From Paenibacillus polysaccharolyticus (lineage in GTDB: Bacteria > Bacillota > Bacilli > Paenibacillales > Paenibacillaceae), in the NCBI RefSeq assembly GCF_900102085.1, contig NZ_FMVM01000003.1:124001-188000 (forward strand): a stretch of 64,000 bases of DNA. The letters are read 5' to 3'. Position 1 is the stretch's first letter. The number at the start of each line of letters is the position of its first letter. The position numbers and the translations under genes were made by a program. Under the pieces are notes generated by a model. It made no database searches. It had not been told where the DNA came from and worked only from the letters and a program-made list of their open reading frames with translations. This document shows, piece after piece, positions 1-8,575 of this stretch.

Positions 1-454
1 ATGCTTGATTAAAAATGCTTTAATCGCTGTTTGACAAGTCTTTCTCTCCCTCATGTTGCAAAGGATACCTGTCTATTCGATTCACCTCCACTACAAAATC
101 AAAAATGTAAACGGTATCAATTTGGGATATATGTACACTCAAGCATATGCAAACGTGTGAACCTGACTGAGCATGCATTGCTTGAATGTCGTTAAATTGA
201 ATCAGTCATTGTATAAAGCGCTTACAAAACGGCCATTAAATCATTCGCCTTTTTCTTCTTTCATGCATCTGAAAATGTACTTGTAGTTGATCAGTGAATG
301 CTCTCGAATGTTTTATAATTAAAAACTAGTCATACTAGTATGTTAGTTGTATTCTAAAGCAGCTTTTTTTTAATTTCAATAACTTTTCATTAAAAATTTA
401 AATAATCGCCCCTAACAATGCATTAAAAACACTCTTATATGGAATGTATTAAAA
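1..454. other. AT-rich stretch without a gene
   Basis: I see no supportable coding region here. The DNA is AT-rich. It contains a 12-bp perfect palindrome, CATACTAGTATG, at 331-342. The stretch ends at the terminator of the minus-strand phosphatase gene. Confidence 0.6.
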
Positions 455-512
455 CAAAAAAACATTGGTTACGATACATGAACAAACGATCATTCATGTC
501 ATAACCAATGTT
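455..512 (-). terminator. Rho-independent terminator of the HAD phosphatase operon
   Basis: Inverted arms at 461-482 and 493-512 form a long stem of about 20 bp with mismatches and a 10-nt loop. Read on the minus strand it is followed by a T-rich run (complement of 451-460). It lies 44 bp past the stop codon of the minus-strand phosphatase gene. Confidence 0.75.
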
Positions 513-556
513 AAATGAATAGCTATTTGGGCGAAGATTTTATGTCATTTATGATT

Positions 557-1348
557 TTAAAAATTTGCGATAAGCCCCTCTAATTCAGACAAATGTTTAA
601 TCTCGTGGTTCGGTGAATAACTTTCATTATTTGTTTTGTTCTCGCGGTTAATCCATACTGCACGAATACCTGAAGACAACGCACCACGAATATCTGTTGT
701 TAACTTATCGCCTACCATCATACTTTCTTCTGGTTGAACACCCAGTCTACTTAGCGCATGCTCAAAAATAGATGGATCTGGCTTACCTTTACCAAAGCTA
801 CCTGAGATAATAATCTCATCAAAGAAAGGAGATAACTCTGGAACACCATCAAGTTTCTCTTGCTGTAAAGCAGGACATCCATTAGTCAAAAGCAACAATC
901 TGTACTTGCCTTGCAAATGGCGCAACGTTTCCATCGTTTCTTCATATACATGAGGTCTCGATCTACGTTCTGCACCAAACTGAGAGGCCAGGCGCTCTGC
1001 AAGCTCATCATGATCGACACCCAGCTTTAGTAAACCACGGCGCCAAGACTCCTTGCGATAAATTGGAGCCAATTGTTCAAGCTGACGAAATTCCGGTTGT
1101 TCTCCTCCCGTAAAGTTCGCCCAAAGTCCTTCAAAAGGGTTAATTCCAATCATTTTGGTAAAAGGGAACGTTTCATAAGATTCATATAGTTCACGTGCTT
1201 CATTACGAACAGCCTCTTCGAGTGCCTCAGCATTAACACCTGTTTCTGCTGCAGCAATTAGACAAGTTTCATGAAAGGCTTCTCGTACACTCCGTTCATC
1301 CCATAATAAAGTATCATCCAGGTCAAACATAATCGCTTTTAACGCCAT
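557..1348 (-). CDS. HAD-family hydrolase (YjjG/YfnB-like phosphatase)
   Basis: A soluble HAD subfamily IA hydrolase, probably a nucleotide or sugar-phosphate phosphatase. Motif I is DLDDT near residue 10, where the first Asp is the nucleophile and the second the acid/base. Motif II is LLTNG. The motif III Lys lies in GKGKPDPSIF, and motif IV is VGDKLTTDI. An all-alpha cap fills residues 20-130. The start is taken as the ATG at 1348, because an ATG three codons upstream sits only 3 nt from the GGGG ribosome-binding stretch; both are possible. It follows the small membrane protein gene by about 30 nt, so the two are probably co-transcribed. Family assignment is secure; the substrate is unknown. 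Confidence 0.85.
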   Translation of the reverse strand: MALKAIMFDLDDTLLWDERSVREAFHETCLIAAAETGVNAEALEEAVRNEARELYESYETFPFTKMIGINPFEGLWANFTGGEQPEFRQLEQLAPIYRKESWRRGLLKLGVDHDELAERLASQFGAERRSRPHVYEETMETLRHLQGKYRLLLLTNGCPALQQEKLDGVPELSPFFDEIIISGSFGKGKPDPSIFEHALSRLGVQPEESMMVGDKLTTDIRGALSSGIRAVWINRENKTNNESYSPNHEIKHLSELEGLIANF

Positions 1349-1376
1349 TCCGATCATCTGCCCCTTTACACGTTAA

Positions 1377-1889
1377 TTACTTATCAATCGTTTCTACGGT
1401 AATCTGGTGTGCTTTTGCAAATTTCAACAACCGCTCGGTAATCGCTTCTGTATCGTAACGATTTAACAACTTGGTGAAAACCCATCTTTTTCCACGACTG
1501 TTGTGTTCAATAACAACAGTGCCTGGCTCAAAACGGAATTTGATAATATCGTCAACCCCGATCGATCGTTCACGATTCCCCTTCGTTGTAATGATCCGAT
1601 TACTACTAATTTTAACGTAAGGACGGCGCAACATAAAAATGACAGCCAAAAATACATAGAGCAGCATTGTGACCCAATCCCAGGTTGTCATCGGTGCTTT
1701 CACTAAAAAAGTACTCATGAACAGATACAAAAACGCCAAACCAATTAAAAAGATAGGGAACAAAAGGCTTCTGCCTTTGTAAATATCCTCACCTGGATTA
1801 CCTGTGATTGGTTGACCGCTTTTTTTACGTTGCTGATTCAATTGCTTCGAATTTTTCCGAACCGTTCTCTCGAACGAACGCCGTGACAT
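1377..1889 (-). CDS. Small membrane protein with a PH-like C-terminal domain
   Basis: A 170-residue protein with a basic, Ser/Arg/Gln-rich N-terminus (residues 1-30), two hydrophobic segments at about 45-62 and 70-88, then a soluble part with alternating beta strands. The arrangement resembles YcxB/PH-domain-like membrane proteins, and the tail probably faces the cytoplasm. It is the first gene of a two-gene unit with the HAD phosphatase. I do not recognise a named orthologue; the PH-like assignment rests on general pattern only. Confidence 0.6.
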   Translation of the reverse strand: MSRRSFERTVRKNSKQLNQQRKKSGQPITGNPGEDIYKGRSLLFPIFLIGLAFLYLFMSTFLVKAPMTTWDWVTMLLYVFLAVIFMLRRPYVKISSNRIITTKGNRERSIGVDDIIKFRFEPGTVVIEHNSRGKRWVFTKLLNRYDTEAITERLLKFAKAHQITVETIDK

Positions 1890-1981
1890 GTGAATCCCCC
1901 TTATGTGTCTTGTATCGGCTTACATAATTATACTGCAAACCGAAGTTCCCCCTTATAGTAAGCATCCCCAGCTAACATGAA

Positions 1982-2016
1982 GAAACCTAAATATCATAAC
2001 GATAAGTTTAGGTTTC
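1982..2016 (-). terminator. Terminator after the ynzC-like gene
   Basis: The arms GAAACCTAAA (1982-1991) and TTTAGGTTTC (2007-2016) form a perfect 10-bp stem. It starts 6 nt past the ynzC-like stop on the minus strand, although the following T-run is short. Confidence 0.55.
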
Positions 2017-2021
2017 GTAAT

Positions 2022-2231
2022 TTATTGTTTGAGTTTGCCTTGGTGGCCTTGGCCCTTGTCGTCGTCAACAATCTCAATTGAATCGAGTTGCTGTCTGAAG
2101 TTGCTACGAATGTTACCTAGGTAAATTTCTCTCAATTTTGCACGTTCAGCAAGTTCTTCCTCTGATAGTCCAGTGGATTTCTGCTTGCGAGCCAATTCGT
2201 TAATACGTGCTACCAGACTATCTATATCCAA
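2022..2231 (-). CDS. DUF896 protein (YnzC-like)
   Basis: A small DUF896 protein of 69 residues. The hallmark is an N-terminal helical hairpin containing RINELARKQKSTGLSEEE and then KLREIYLGNIRSNFRQQL, with an acidic tail. I chose the TTG at 2231 because GGAGGGG ends 6 nt upstream of it; an upstream in-frame TTG overlaps that ribosome binding site. In Bacillus subtilis ynzC lies in the SOS operon yneA-yneB-ynzC. Here it follows the yneA gene directly and no yneB resolvase gene is present. It is probably co-transcribed with yneA and so DNA-damage inducible. The biochemical role is unknown. Confidence 0.8.
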   Translation of the reverse strand: MDIDSLVARINELARKQKSTGLSEEELAERAKLREIYLGNIRSNFRQQLDSIEIVDDDKGQGHQGKLKQ

Positions 2232-2326
2232 GCTTGTCCCCTCCAAAAATACAAAGTCATATTAACTTTGACATGAGAAAGGCGGCTTGTCAAGTTAGTA
2301 CGCGCCAACCTGCATAGATGCGCACT

Positions 2327-2704
2327 CTATTTAACAAACTGAGGTAATATTAGAACTTGTCCTGTCTGGATTGTTGCTGATTCAAGTTGATTCACTTTTT
2401 TGATTGCTTCTATATATACACGCGTATCCATCGACGTTGGTTTATGTTCCAAAGAAATACTCCACAATGTTTCTCCCTGTGATACAGCAATCTTACCACC
2501 AGGTAGTAGATCATTCTCGTTACCAGCAAAGACAGTTAGCACTGTACTACATCCAATAAATATAATTAATGAAGCAATTGCCAGCTTAATCAATCCCTTA
2601 GAAAACTTAAGACGTGTCATGAACGTTCTGAATTGCCCTATATTAGACTTTACAGCTTCTGAATTTACTGGTTTATAAATGCTCTGATACGTAGAATATC
2701 TCAT
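2327..2704 (-). CDS. yneA: SOS cell-division suppressor YneA (LysM protein)
   Basis: A membrane-anchored LysM protein of 125 residues. A single transmembrane segment occupies about residues 38-60, followed by an extracytoplasmic LysM domain (VSQGETLWSISLEHKP ... NQLESATIQTGQVLILP). In B. subtilis, YneA delays septation during the SOS response. The position divergent from lexA, with LexA-type boxes in its promoter, supports the same role here. The ATG at 2704 has GGAGG at 2714-2718 as ribosome binding site. One LexA box (2718-2731) touches this site, so repression should be tight. Confidence 0.88.
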   Translation of the reverse strand: MRYSTYQSIYKPVNSEAVKSNIGQFRTFMTRLKFSKGLIKLAIASLIIFIGCSTVLTVFAGNENDLLPGGKIAVSQGETLWSISLEHKPTSMDTRVYIEAIKKVNQLESATIQTGQVLILPQFVK

Positions 2705-2717
2705 TTGCCCCCGCCTC

Positions 2718-2797
2718 CAAACGTTTGTTCCTATCTCTTGGAATCAATATAACACGAACATTTGTTTTGTTCAAGACTTTTTTAGAACAATTGTTCG
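2718..2797 (-). promoter_or_regulatory. Three LexA-type operators upstream of yneA
   Basis: Three sites fit the Firmicute LexA consensus CGAACnnnnGTTCG: CAAACGTTTGTTCC at 2718-2731, CGAACATTTGTTTT at 2755-2768 and AGAACAATTGTTCG at 2784-2797. The last has a perfect GAAC-AATT-GTTC core. They cover the region just upstream of yneA. Confidence 0.8.
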
Positions 2798-2924
2798 CTC
2801 TTTTTTCGACATTAAAACATCTTTTTTCGTATTGAAAATTCTTGCGTAATGAACAATTAAACTCTCTTTTCCAAAAAAACTAATGAGTCTGAATCGAAAA
2901 AAGTAGAAATAATATGATTTCTTT

Positions 2925-2964
2925 AGAACTTATGTTTGTACGAACGGAGGTTCTATGTTATAAT
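2925..2964 (+). promoter_or_regulatory. lexA promoter with overlapping LexA boxes
   Basis: A SigA-type promoter is visible: -35 TTGTAC at 2936-2941, a 17-bp spacer, and -10 TATAAT at 2959-2964. A LexA box, CGAACGGAGGTTCT (2941-2954), fills the spacer. A weaker one, AGAACTTATGTTTG (2925-2938), overlaps the -35 element. This is the expected autoregulatory layout. Confidence 0.82.
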
Positions 2965-2999
2965 TTTCCCAAACGTTACTAAAATGGGGTTGATACGGT

Positions 3000-3626
3000 A
3001 TGTCGAAGATATCCAGCAGGCAACAGGCTATCCTGGAGTTTATACGAAATGAAGTCCGTTTGAAGGGGTATCCTCCTTCCGTAAGAGAAATTGGCGAAGC
3101 CGTTGGACTGGCTTCCAGTTCCACAGTGCATGGACATTTGGATCGTTTGGAGAAGAAAGGGTTAATCAGACGTGACCCAACCAAACCAAGAGCGATTGAA
3201 TTGTTAAGCCAGGAAGAGTCTGAGCATTCTCATCAGTTCGCCCACAGCGTTGCACGAATTCCGGTCGTGGGTAAAGTAACAGCTGGTGTGCCGATTACGG
3301 CAACAGAAAATATTGAAGACTACTTCCCACTTCCTACACATTATGTAGGAGAACAGAAAGTATTTATGCTTTCCGTTGTTGGGGACAGTATGATTGAAGC
3401 CGGTATTGTTAATGGAGACTATGTAATCGTTCGTCAGCAACAAACCGCTGATAATGGTGACATTGTCGTTGCCATGACTGAGGACGATGAAGCAACAGTA
3501 AAGACTTTTTATAAGGAAAAGGATCATATTCGCCTTCAACCGGAAAATGCTACATTAGAACCGTTGCGGTTGAAACACGTTAGTATTCTAGGCAAGGTCA
3601 TTGGTCTTTTCCGCGATATTCATTAA
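3000..3626 (+). CDS. lexA: SOS repressor LexA
   Basis: Transcriptional repressor of the SOS regulon, 208 residues, the normal length. The N-terminal winged helix-turn-helix is at residues 1-65. The Ala95-Gly96 self-cleavage site lies in KVTAGVP, the catalytic Ser130 in VVGDSM and Lys168 in ATVKTF. RecA-stimulated cleavage at Ala-Gly would lift repression. It is divergent from yneA and carries LexA boxes in its own promoter. A bidirectional terminator follows at 3676-3715. Confidence 0.97.
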   Translation: MSKISSRQQAILEFIRNEVRLKGYPPSVREIGEAVGLASSSTVHGHLDRLEKKGLIRRDPTKPRAIELLSQEESEHSHQFAHSVARIPVVGKVTAGVPITATENIEDYFPLPTHYVGEQKVFMLSVVGDSMIEAGIVNGDYVIVRQQQTADNGDIVVAMTEDDEATVKTFYKEKDHIRLQPENATLEPLRLKHVSILGKVIGLFRDIH

Positions 3627-3675
3627 TGCATATTGGTTTATTAAATTGCTAATACGTTCTACCCGATAGAATACG

Positions 3676-3715
3676 AAAGAGGTTGCCCTGATCAACAGGA
3701 CAACCTCTTTCTTTT
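3676..3715 (+). terminator. Terminator after lexA (works in both directions)
   Basis: The arms at 3676-3690 and 3696-3710 form an interrupted 15-bp stem around ATCAA, flanked by A- and T-rich runs. It separates lexA from the convergent aldehyde dehydrogenase gene. Confidence 0.85.
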
Positions 3716-3783
3716 ACTCTAATAATTGGGGCATATCATTTACTAACCAACTACTCTAATAAGTGCATGCGCTGAACAAGAGA

Positions 3784-5088
3784 TTATTTAGTGCGTTTAA
3801 GAATGCTTTTGTGGTGCGAGAATACTTCAAAACTCTGTTGTCCATGGTAAGAACCCATGCCACTCTCTCCCACACCGCCAAATGGCAAATAATGCGAGGT
3901 CATGTGAGATAGAGTCTCATTAATACAGCCTCCACCAAAAGAAACCTGATTCAATACCTGCTCCTGTAAAGCTTCATTTTCAGTAAATAAATACAAAGCG
4001 AGTGGTTTAGGCCGCCGAGCGATTTCATCGAGCATTGGATTCAAATCACGATACGTAAATACGGGCAGAATAGGTCCAAAGATCTCTTCCTGCATTACTG
4101 GTGAATCCCAATCGATATCGCCAAGAACAGTCGGTTCAATCATAAGCTGATCCCGATTCGAGCGCCCTCCCATTAAAGTTTTGCCATTCGTAAGGAAAGC
4201 GGTCAAACGATCAAAGTTACGTGTGTTAACGATATGAGGAAAATCCTTATTTTGCATCACATCATCCCCAAATTTATCGCGAACCTCGGCTCTGATTTCC
4301 TCGATGAGTTGATCATGTACCTGTTCTTCTACTACTAAATAGTCCGGTGCAACACAGGTTTGACCTGCATTCAGAAATTTGCCGCGCACAAGACGTTGTG
4401 CTGCCAGTTTCAGATCAGCATCCCGATGCACAATGGCTGGACTTTTACCGCCTAACTCTAACGTCACTGGAGTTAAGTGCTCTGCTGCAGCTTTCATGAC
4501 AATACGACCGACTCCCGTACTGCCTGTAAAGAAAATATAATCGAATTTCTCATTAAGCAGTGCTGTACTCGTTTCAACCTCTCCTTCCATAACAGCAATG
4601 TACTCCTCAGGGTATATGTCCTGGATCAGATCGTTAATTAAACGAGACGTCGCTGGTGTAAGCTCAGAAGGTTTGATCACAGCACAGTTCCCTGCAGCAA
4701 TTGCACCGATTAGCGGCCCAAACGCCAGTTGGAACGGATAATTCCAAGGCGCGATAATCAGAGCAACTCCATAAGGCTCAGGGTAAATCGTACTAGCCGC
4801 GTCTGGCATTGCAGGGCTCGTTGGAACGTTACGTGGTGTAGCCCACTCACGCAGATGTTCCAGCGTGTAATCCAATTCACCCAATACAATGCGAATCTCC
4901 GAGCCATATCCTTCAGCCTCTGATTTATTGAGATCAGCACGAAGCGCATCCAGAATACGTTGCTGGTACTTCTCGATCCCTTCTCTCAAGTTTTGCAAAG
5001 CCTGAATCCGATACTCCACTTGTTTAGTCTGTCCTGTATTAAAAAACGTACGTTGTGTAGTCACAAGTTGCTTCGCTTGTTGTTCCAA
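3784..5088 (-). CDS. Aldehyde dehydrogenase, class 3-like (YwdH family)
   Basis: NAD(P)-dependent oxidation of an aldehyde to the acid. The protein is full-length for the family and collinear with YwdH/AlkH-type enzymes. Visible motifs are IAPWNYPFQLAFGP, the cofactor motif FTGSTGVGRIV, the catalytic Glu in LELGGKSP, the catalytic Cys in GQTCVAPDYL, and EEIFGPILPV near the C-terminus. I place the start at the TTG at 5088, with GGAG 9 nt upstream. The longer in-frame starts at 5103 (TTG) and 5097 (ATG) have no usable ribosome binding site, but the choice is not secure. It stands alone between the lexA terminator and an AT-rich gap. The substrate cannot be told. Confidence 0.9.
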   Translation of the reverse strand: MEQQAKQLVTTQRTFFNTGQTKQVEYRIQALQNLREGIEKYQQRILDALRADLNKSEAEGYGSEIRIVLGELDYTLEHLREWATPRNVPTSPAMPDAASTIYPEPYGVALIIAPWNYPFQLAFGPLIGAIAAGNCAVIKPSELTPATSRLINDLIQDIYPEEYIAVMEGEVETSTALLNEKFDYIFFTGSTGVGRIVMKAAAEHLTPVTLELGGKSPAIVHRDADLKLAAQRLVRGKFLNAGQTCVAPDYLVVEEQVHDQLIEEIRAEVRDKFGDDVMQNKDFPHIVNTRNFDRLTAFLTNGKTLMGGRSNRDQLMIEPTVLGDIDWDSPVMQEEIFGPILPVFTYRDLNPMLDEIARRPKPLALYLFTENEALQEQVLNQVSFGGGCINETLSHMTSHYLPFGGVGESGMGSYHGQQSFEVFSHHKSILKRTK

Positions 5089-5103
5089 AAATATCATCTC
5101 CAA

Positions 5104-5717
5104 TTAATTTCTAAAAATTATATTGTCCAAAATCAAATTAATTATATCTTTTATATATGAAACTATCAACATAGTTTTGAAACAGGATTTATATAAAGTA
5201 ACCAAAAGAGATTAAAAATTACGAATAATTCTTAATTCTTTTCATTGATTGGTTGCTCTGTATAATCTTTTTTTGAATTTTTCATATAATGAAATTTATG
5301 GAGTGAAATCTGATGAATACATTACAAATATTAAAAGATTTATGTATAAAAAAGAAAATGTATTATTTGTGGATTTAACTGTTATTGTGGCAAGCATCAC
5401 TTTTCCAACATCATTTGCAACGCTTCATGCTTAAGCCTAATTCGTGATCGGACTCCAAGCGTCTGCATGAGTATATAGAAAAGAAAGCGAGAGATTGTTA
5501 GATGAAGCTAAAATAACAAGAAGAAGAGAAAAGTTACGCGCTTAGAAAATTGATAAGGAAGAAAGAAGACTTTGATCGAAAAAATTCGACTTTCGATTAA
5601 TAAACGTAAATGAGAGTAAATATATTCATACATCCACGGTTAGTAAAATCCATTTCATAAGTTAGTTGTAATTGCAAATAAGCGAAACGAACGTGCAACA
5701 TTTTTCATAAGCTTACC
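5104..5717. other. AT-rich intergenic region without a supportable gene
   Basis: Only short ORFs occur, such as a 61-codon one at 5249-5434 on the plus strand. None has a convincing ribosome binding site or recognisable product. Together with the next few hundred bases this is the left border of the biosynthetic operon. Confidence 0.5.
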
Positions 5718-5753
5718 AAAAGAGTCGCGCATATTTCATGCAGCGACTCTTTT
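5718..5753 (-). terminator. Strong bidirectional terminator at the left border of the biosynthetic operon
   Basis: The perfect 11-bp arms AAAAGAGTCGC (5718-5728) and GCGACTCTTTT (5743-5753) have built-in A and T tracts. On the minus strand this is the first strong terminator after the eleven-gene operon, so it is its likely 3' end. Confidence 0.75.
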
Positions 5754-5775
5754 CGGATACACCTTCAATTAAGGT

Positions 5776-5994
5776 TTAGGCAATTCCATCTGCAACGGAA
5801 ACTGCTTCATATCTTCTTTCATCAAACCAATTGCTTTTTTCAATGAATGCTATACTCGTCGCACCTTTCTGGCAAAGCTGTCCATACGCTGAATCCACAT
5901 AATATCGATCAATTAAAAACGATTCTGTCCATTCGTAAAAGTCATTTCCAGAATAACCTAACTCAAGTCCAATATTTGAATAAACTGCAAACAA
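5776..5994 (-). CDS. Possible small or remnant ORF downstream of the operon
   Basis: A 72-codon minus-strand ORF starting with TTG, without a good ribosome binding site. Its composition (VDSAYGQLCQKGATSIAFIE, then NWFDERRYEAVSVADGI) looks protein-like, and it ends 22 nt before the strong terminator at 5718-5753. A stop codon lies in frame just upstream, so it could be the tail of a decayed gene. I recognise no family. Confidence 0.3.
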   Translation of the reverse strand: MFAVYSNIGLELGYSGNDFYEWTESFLIDRYYVDSAYGQLCQKGATSIAFIEKSNWFDERRYEAVSVADGIA

Positions 5995-6106
5995 GAATTT
6001 TTCTCACAATCATCGGCTTGGACCTTATTATTAAAGACATCGCGTCTTTGATCCTTTAAATGATATTTAATAATTAACTATGCTAAAAAATAGTTTTCAA
6101 ATTCAT

Positions 6107-7300
6107 TTATTCCCATACTAAATTGTTATCAAACCAAATTTCTAACATTTTATAACGGTTCATTATTTCATTCTCGTCCTTCCCTCGAAAAATAACAGAA
6201 GCAATTGTATGTGATCCCGTGTTTGGACCGTTGAATTTTTTTCCAATATTCTCAGTTTTTTTCAAGTATTCTAACACCCAATCGTAGGGGATAATTGGAT
6301 TTTGAGAAACTAAAGTTCCATTTTTCGGCGGAACTAATATGGATCCGGCTAGAAGATCTTTTTTAGGAATATAATCAATAGAACCTCCACATTGTGCACG
6401 TATGGATTCTTTAAGTATATCAACTCCAGTAGCATGATAAATCGTCTCTGGAATCATCCCCCCGGCAGCTCTACTAGCAATCTCACAAAAAACGATTTCA
6501 TTACTTGTTGTGTAGAAAAATTCTGCATGGAAAGCGATCGCATGAGATGGGGTTGGGAATTTAGTTAATATTAATTTTACTGAATCGCATAAACGATTAA
6601 ACAATGGATTATTCTTTTCTAGCATCATTGATCCGATACATTTATTTTCGTTTAACAGTGTAAAACAATCGTTAATATATTTTGCTGGCTGGGCAAATAA
6701 TAACTTCCCATTTTGATATAGACCATCAACGTGGTACATCTCTCCATCAATGAAGGATTCAATTTCAAAATTTTCTTCTATCCCCTTCTCCAAAATCTGA
6801 AGAAGAGCATACTCATCTCGAACAATTTGAACACCAACGGATCCAGCCTTGTCTATCGGCTTCAATACAATAGGATATCCATTTTGAACAACAAAATTAA
6901 TCACATCAAATACATTATTAACACGAGAGTAATTCGGGGTATTTATAATTTCTTTTGTGAGCTCCTTCATTAACAGTTTATTCCTAAATCGAAGTGCACT
7001 TTCTCCATTTTGTCCAGATATCCTAAGGTAGTCTCTAAGATATCCGGCATTCGATAAATCGTATTCGTGAGCTGCAACAATGTAATCAACTTTTTGTTCG
7101 TTATTTAAATCAACAATGTATTTATAAATAGCATCATTGTATTCAAAATTATCGAAGCCCACTTTAAGATCAAAAAAATTCGAAAAATCATCAACATGTT
7201 CCTTCTTGCAGATCAAAATAAATTCTCCTTCAATCCCGTCTAACCATTCTTCATAGTTTACAGTTTTGGGAGAAAATCTATTAATGATTACAGTTCTCAT
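6107..7300 (-). CDS. ATP-grasp amino acid/peptide ligase A
   Basis: A 397-residue ATP-grasp enzyme, expected to form an acyl-phosphate on one carboxylate and join it to an amine. The N-terminal pre-ATP domain begins MRTVIINRFSP, nearly the same as ligase B. The ATP-grasp core carries GYPIVLKPIDKAGSVGVQIV (phosphate-binding strand and loop), the adenine-side acidic segment EIESFIDGEMYHVDG, and the metal-binding CEIASRAAGGM. The fold resembles BacD-type L-amino-acid ligases, but the partners are unknown. It is the last gene of the operon, with its ATG immediately after the TAA of the exporter gene (TAAATG), so translation is probably coupled. Ligase B is its closest relative in the cluster. Confidence 0.85.
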   Translation of the reverse strand: MRTVIINRFSPKTVNYEEWLDGIEGEFILICKKEHVDDFSNFFDLKVGFDNFEYNDAIYKYIVDLNNEQKVDYIVAAHEYDLSNAGYLRDYLRISGQNGESALRFRNKLLMKELTKEIINTPNYSRVNNVFDVINFVVQNGYPIVLKPIDKAGSVGVQIVRDEYALLQILEKGIEENFEIESFIDGEMYHVDGLYQNGKLLFAQPAKYINDCFTLLNENKCIGSMMLEKNNPLFNRLCDSVKLILTKFPTPSHAIAFHAEFFYTTSNEIVFCEIASRAAGGMIPETIYHATGVDILKESIRAQCGGSIDYIPKKDLLAGSILVPPKNGTLVSQNPIIPYDWVLEYLKKTENIGKKFNGPNTGSHTIASVIFRGKDENEIMNRYKMLEIWFDNNLVWE

Positions 7301-8575
7301 TTAGCCAGTAACCTCCGCTTCTGTTGAATTTGTTTGAGTAGTTAGTTTTCTAATTTGTATGGCTTGAAATATAGAATAAAAGAGTACAATAGCTACTAAT
7401 CCGGAAATTAGAATAAATATGCTCATAGCCCATGCTGGTAGCATACTGCTCAAATAAATTCCAACTGCCCCAATCAATGCACTTCCTTTATACGCGATTT
7501 TATTTAATGCAAGATAAGAGCTTCGAAGATGATTTGGTGTTATATCTCCAAGGAAAGACTCGTGAATCGGTGTAAATAGTACCTCTCCAAATACAGCTAC
7601 AAACATCATGAGAAATAACACGCCAGGCTGCATAGAAATCGATATGGCTACATACCCAATGAGGTAAAGACTATAACCAATAAACAACAATTTCTTATCA
7701 CTGAATCGTTTCAATAACAAACCAACGAAGAGTGTGAAAATTACTATACCAATCGTATTCTCTGTTCTTAAATAACCTATTAATTGAATTCCATTAAAAG
7801 ACCATTGCAACGGTTCAAAAGTATATTGGGAGAAGCTACTCTCAAATCGAATGGATAAATAGTTCGCAAGATGACTTTCGATAGAAAATAGTAGCATACT
7901 TGAAATGACGAAAATGATAAAGACACGATCACTGATAACCAATCGATAATTTTGTAAGAGATCTTTGAATCCAGATTGTTTTAGTTTCGCTTCTGATGGT
8001 TGTTGAAATGATTCACTTATGAAAAAACATGTAACAACGAGTGAGACCAAAGAAGAAAAGACTAAACCGATGAAGAGAAAAAATAATTTTTCCTTAAACA
8101 ATAAGGAACCGATGATCCCAGCAATCGCAATTGAAAGATTTTGAGTCCAATAAATAATACTGTACATATACTTTCTTTGTTCTGACTTGGTTAAATCCAA
8201 TAACATTGCTTCAGACGCTGGTCCATACATGCCGGTAGAGAATGTGTGCAACAGAAAGATAATCAAAGTTAAGACAGGCGAAGATATCCACGGTGAGTTA
8301 AAAATTGCTAATGCAATATAAGAGGCCATCTTCAAGCCGTCTGAATAAATCATTATTTTCTTACGACCTATTCGATCTGAATGAAATCCCCAGTATACAC
8401 CTGAGAAAAAATTAATAATAATTCCAATCGAAATTGCAGCGCTTGCGTAGACTATTCCGATATTAAGAGCAAAATAAATAGACATAAACGGAAAAACCAT
8501 ATTTGATGTCAAGGTGTTTAAAAAAATCACAACAATTCTCAATCTTATTGTTGGATGGAACTCAAAAAAATTCAT
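7301..8575 (-). CDS. MFS exporter of the biosynthetic cluster
   Basis: A major facilitator superfamily protein of 424 residues with about 12 hydrophobic segments. The loop 2-3 signature is visible as GVYWGFHSDRIGRKKIMIYSD. An extended hydrophilic stretch (SEAKLKQSGFKD) divides the halves. Residues near SMLLFSIESHLANYLSIRFE suggest a multidrug/peptide efflux-like subfamily. I chose the ATG at 8575, which overlaps the stop of ligase B as ATGA; the longer ORF to 8602 would lie inside ligase B. Being embedded between two ligase genes, it most likely exports the cluster product and may give self-protection. Confidence 0.85.
   Translation of the reverse strand: MNFFEFHPTIRLRIVVIFLNTLTSNMVFPFMSIYFALNIGIVYASAAISIGIIINFFSGVYWGFHSDRIGRKKIMIYSDGLKMASYIALAIFNSPWISSPVLTLIIFLLHTFSTGMYGPASEAMLLDLTKSEQRKYMYSIIYWTQNLSIAIAGIIGSLLFKEKLFFLFIGLVFSSLVSLVVTCFFISESFQQPSEAKLKQSGFKDLLQNYRLVISDRVFIIFVISSMLLFSIESHLANYLSIRFESSFSQYTFEPLQWSFNGIQLIGYLRTENTIGIVIFTLFVGLLLKRFSDKKLLFIGYSLYLIGYVAISISMQPGVLFLMMFVAVFGEVLFTPIHESFLGDITPNHLRSSYLALNKIAYKGSALIGAVGIYLSSMLPAWAMSIFILISGLVAIVLFYSIFQAIQIRKLTTQTNSTEAEVTG

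Noticed and set aside
5249..5434. 61-codon plus-strand ORF in the left AT-rich gap
   Set aside because: AT-rich, no ribosome binding site, no recognisable pattern.
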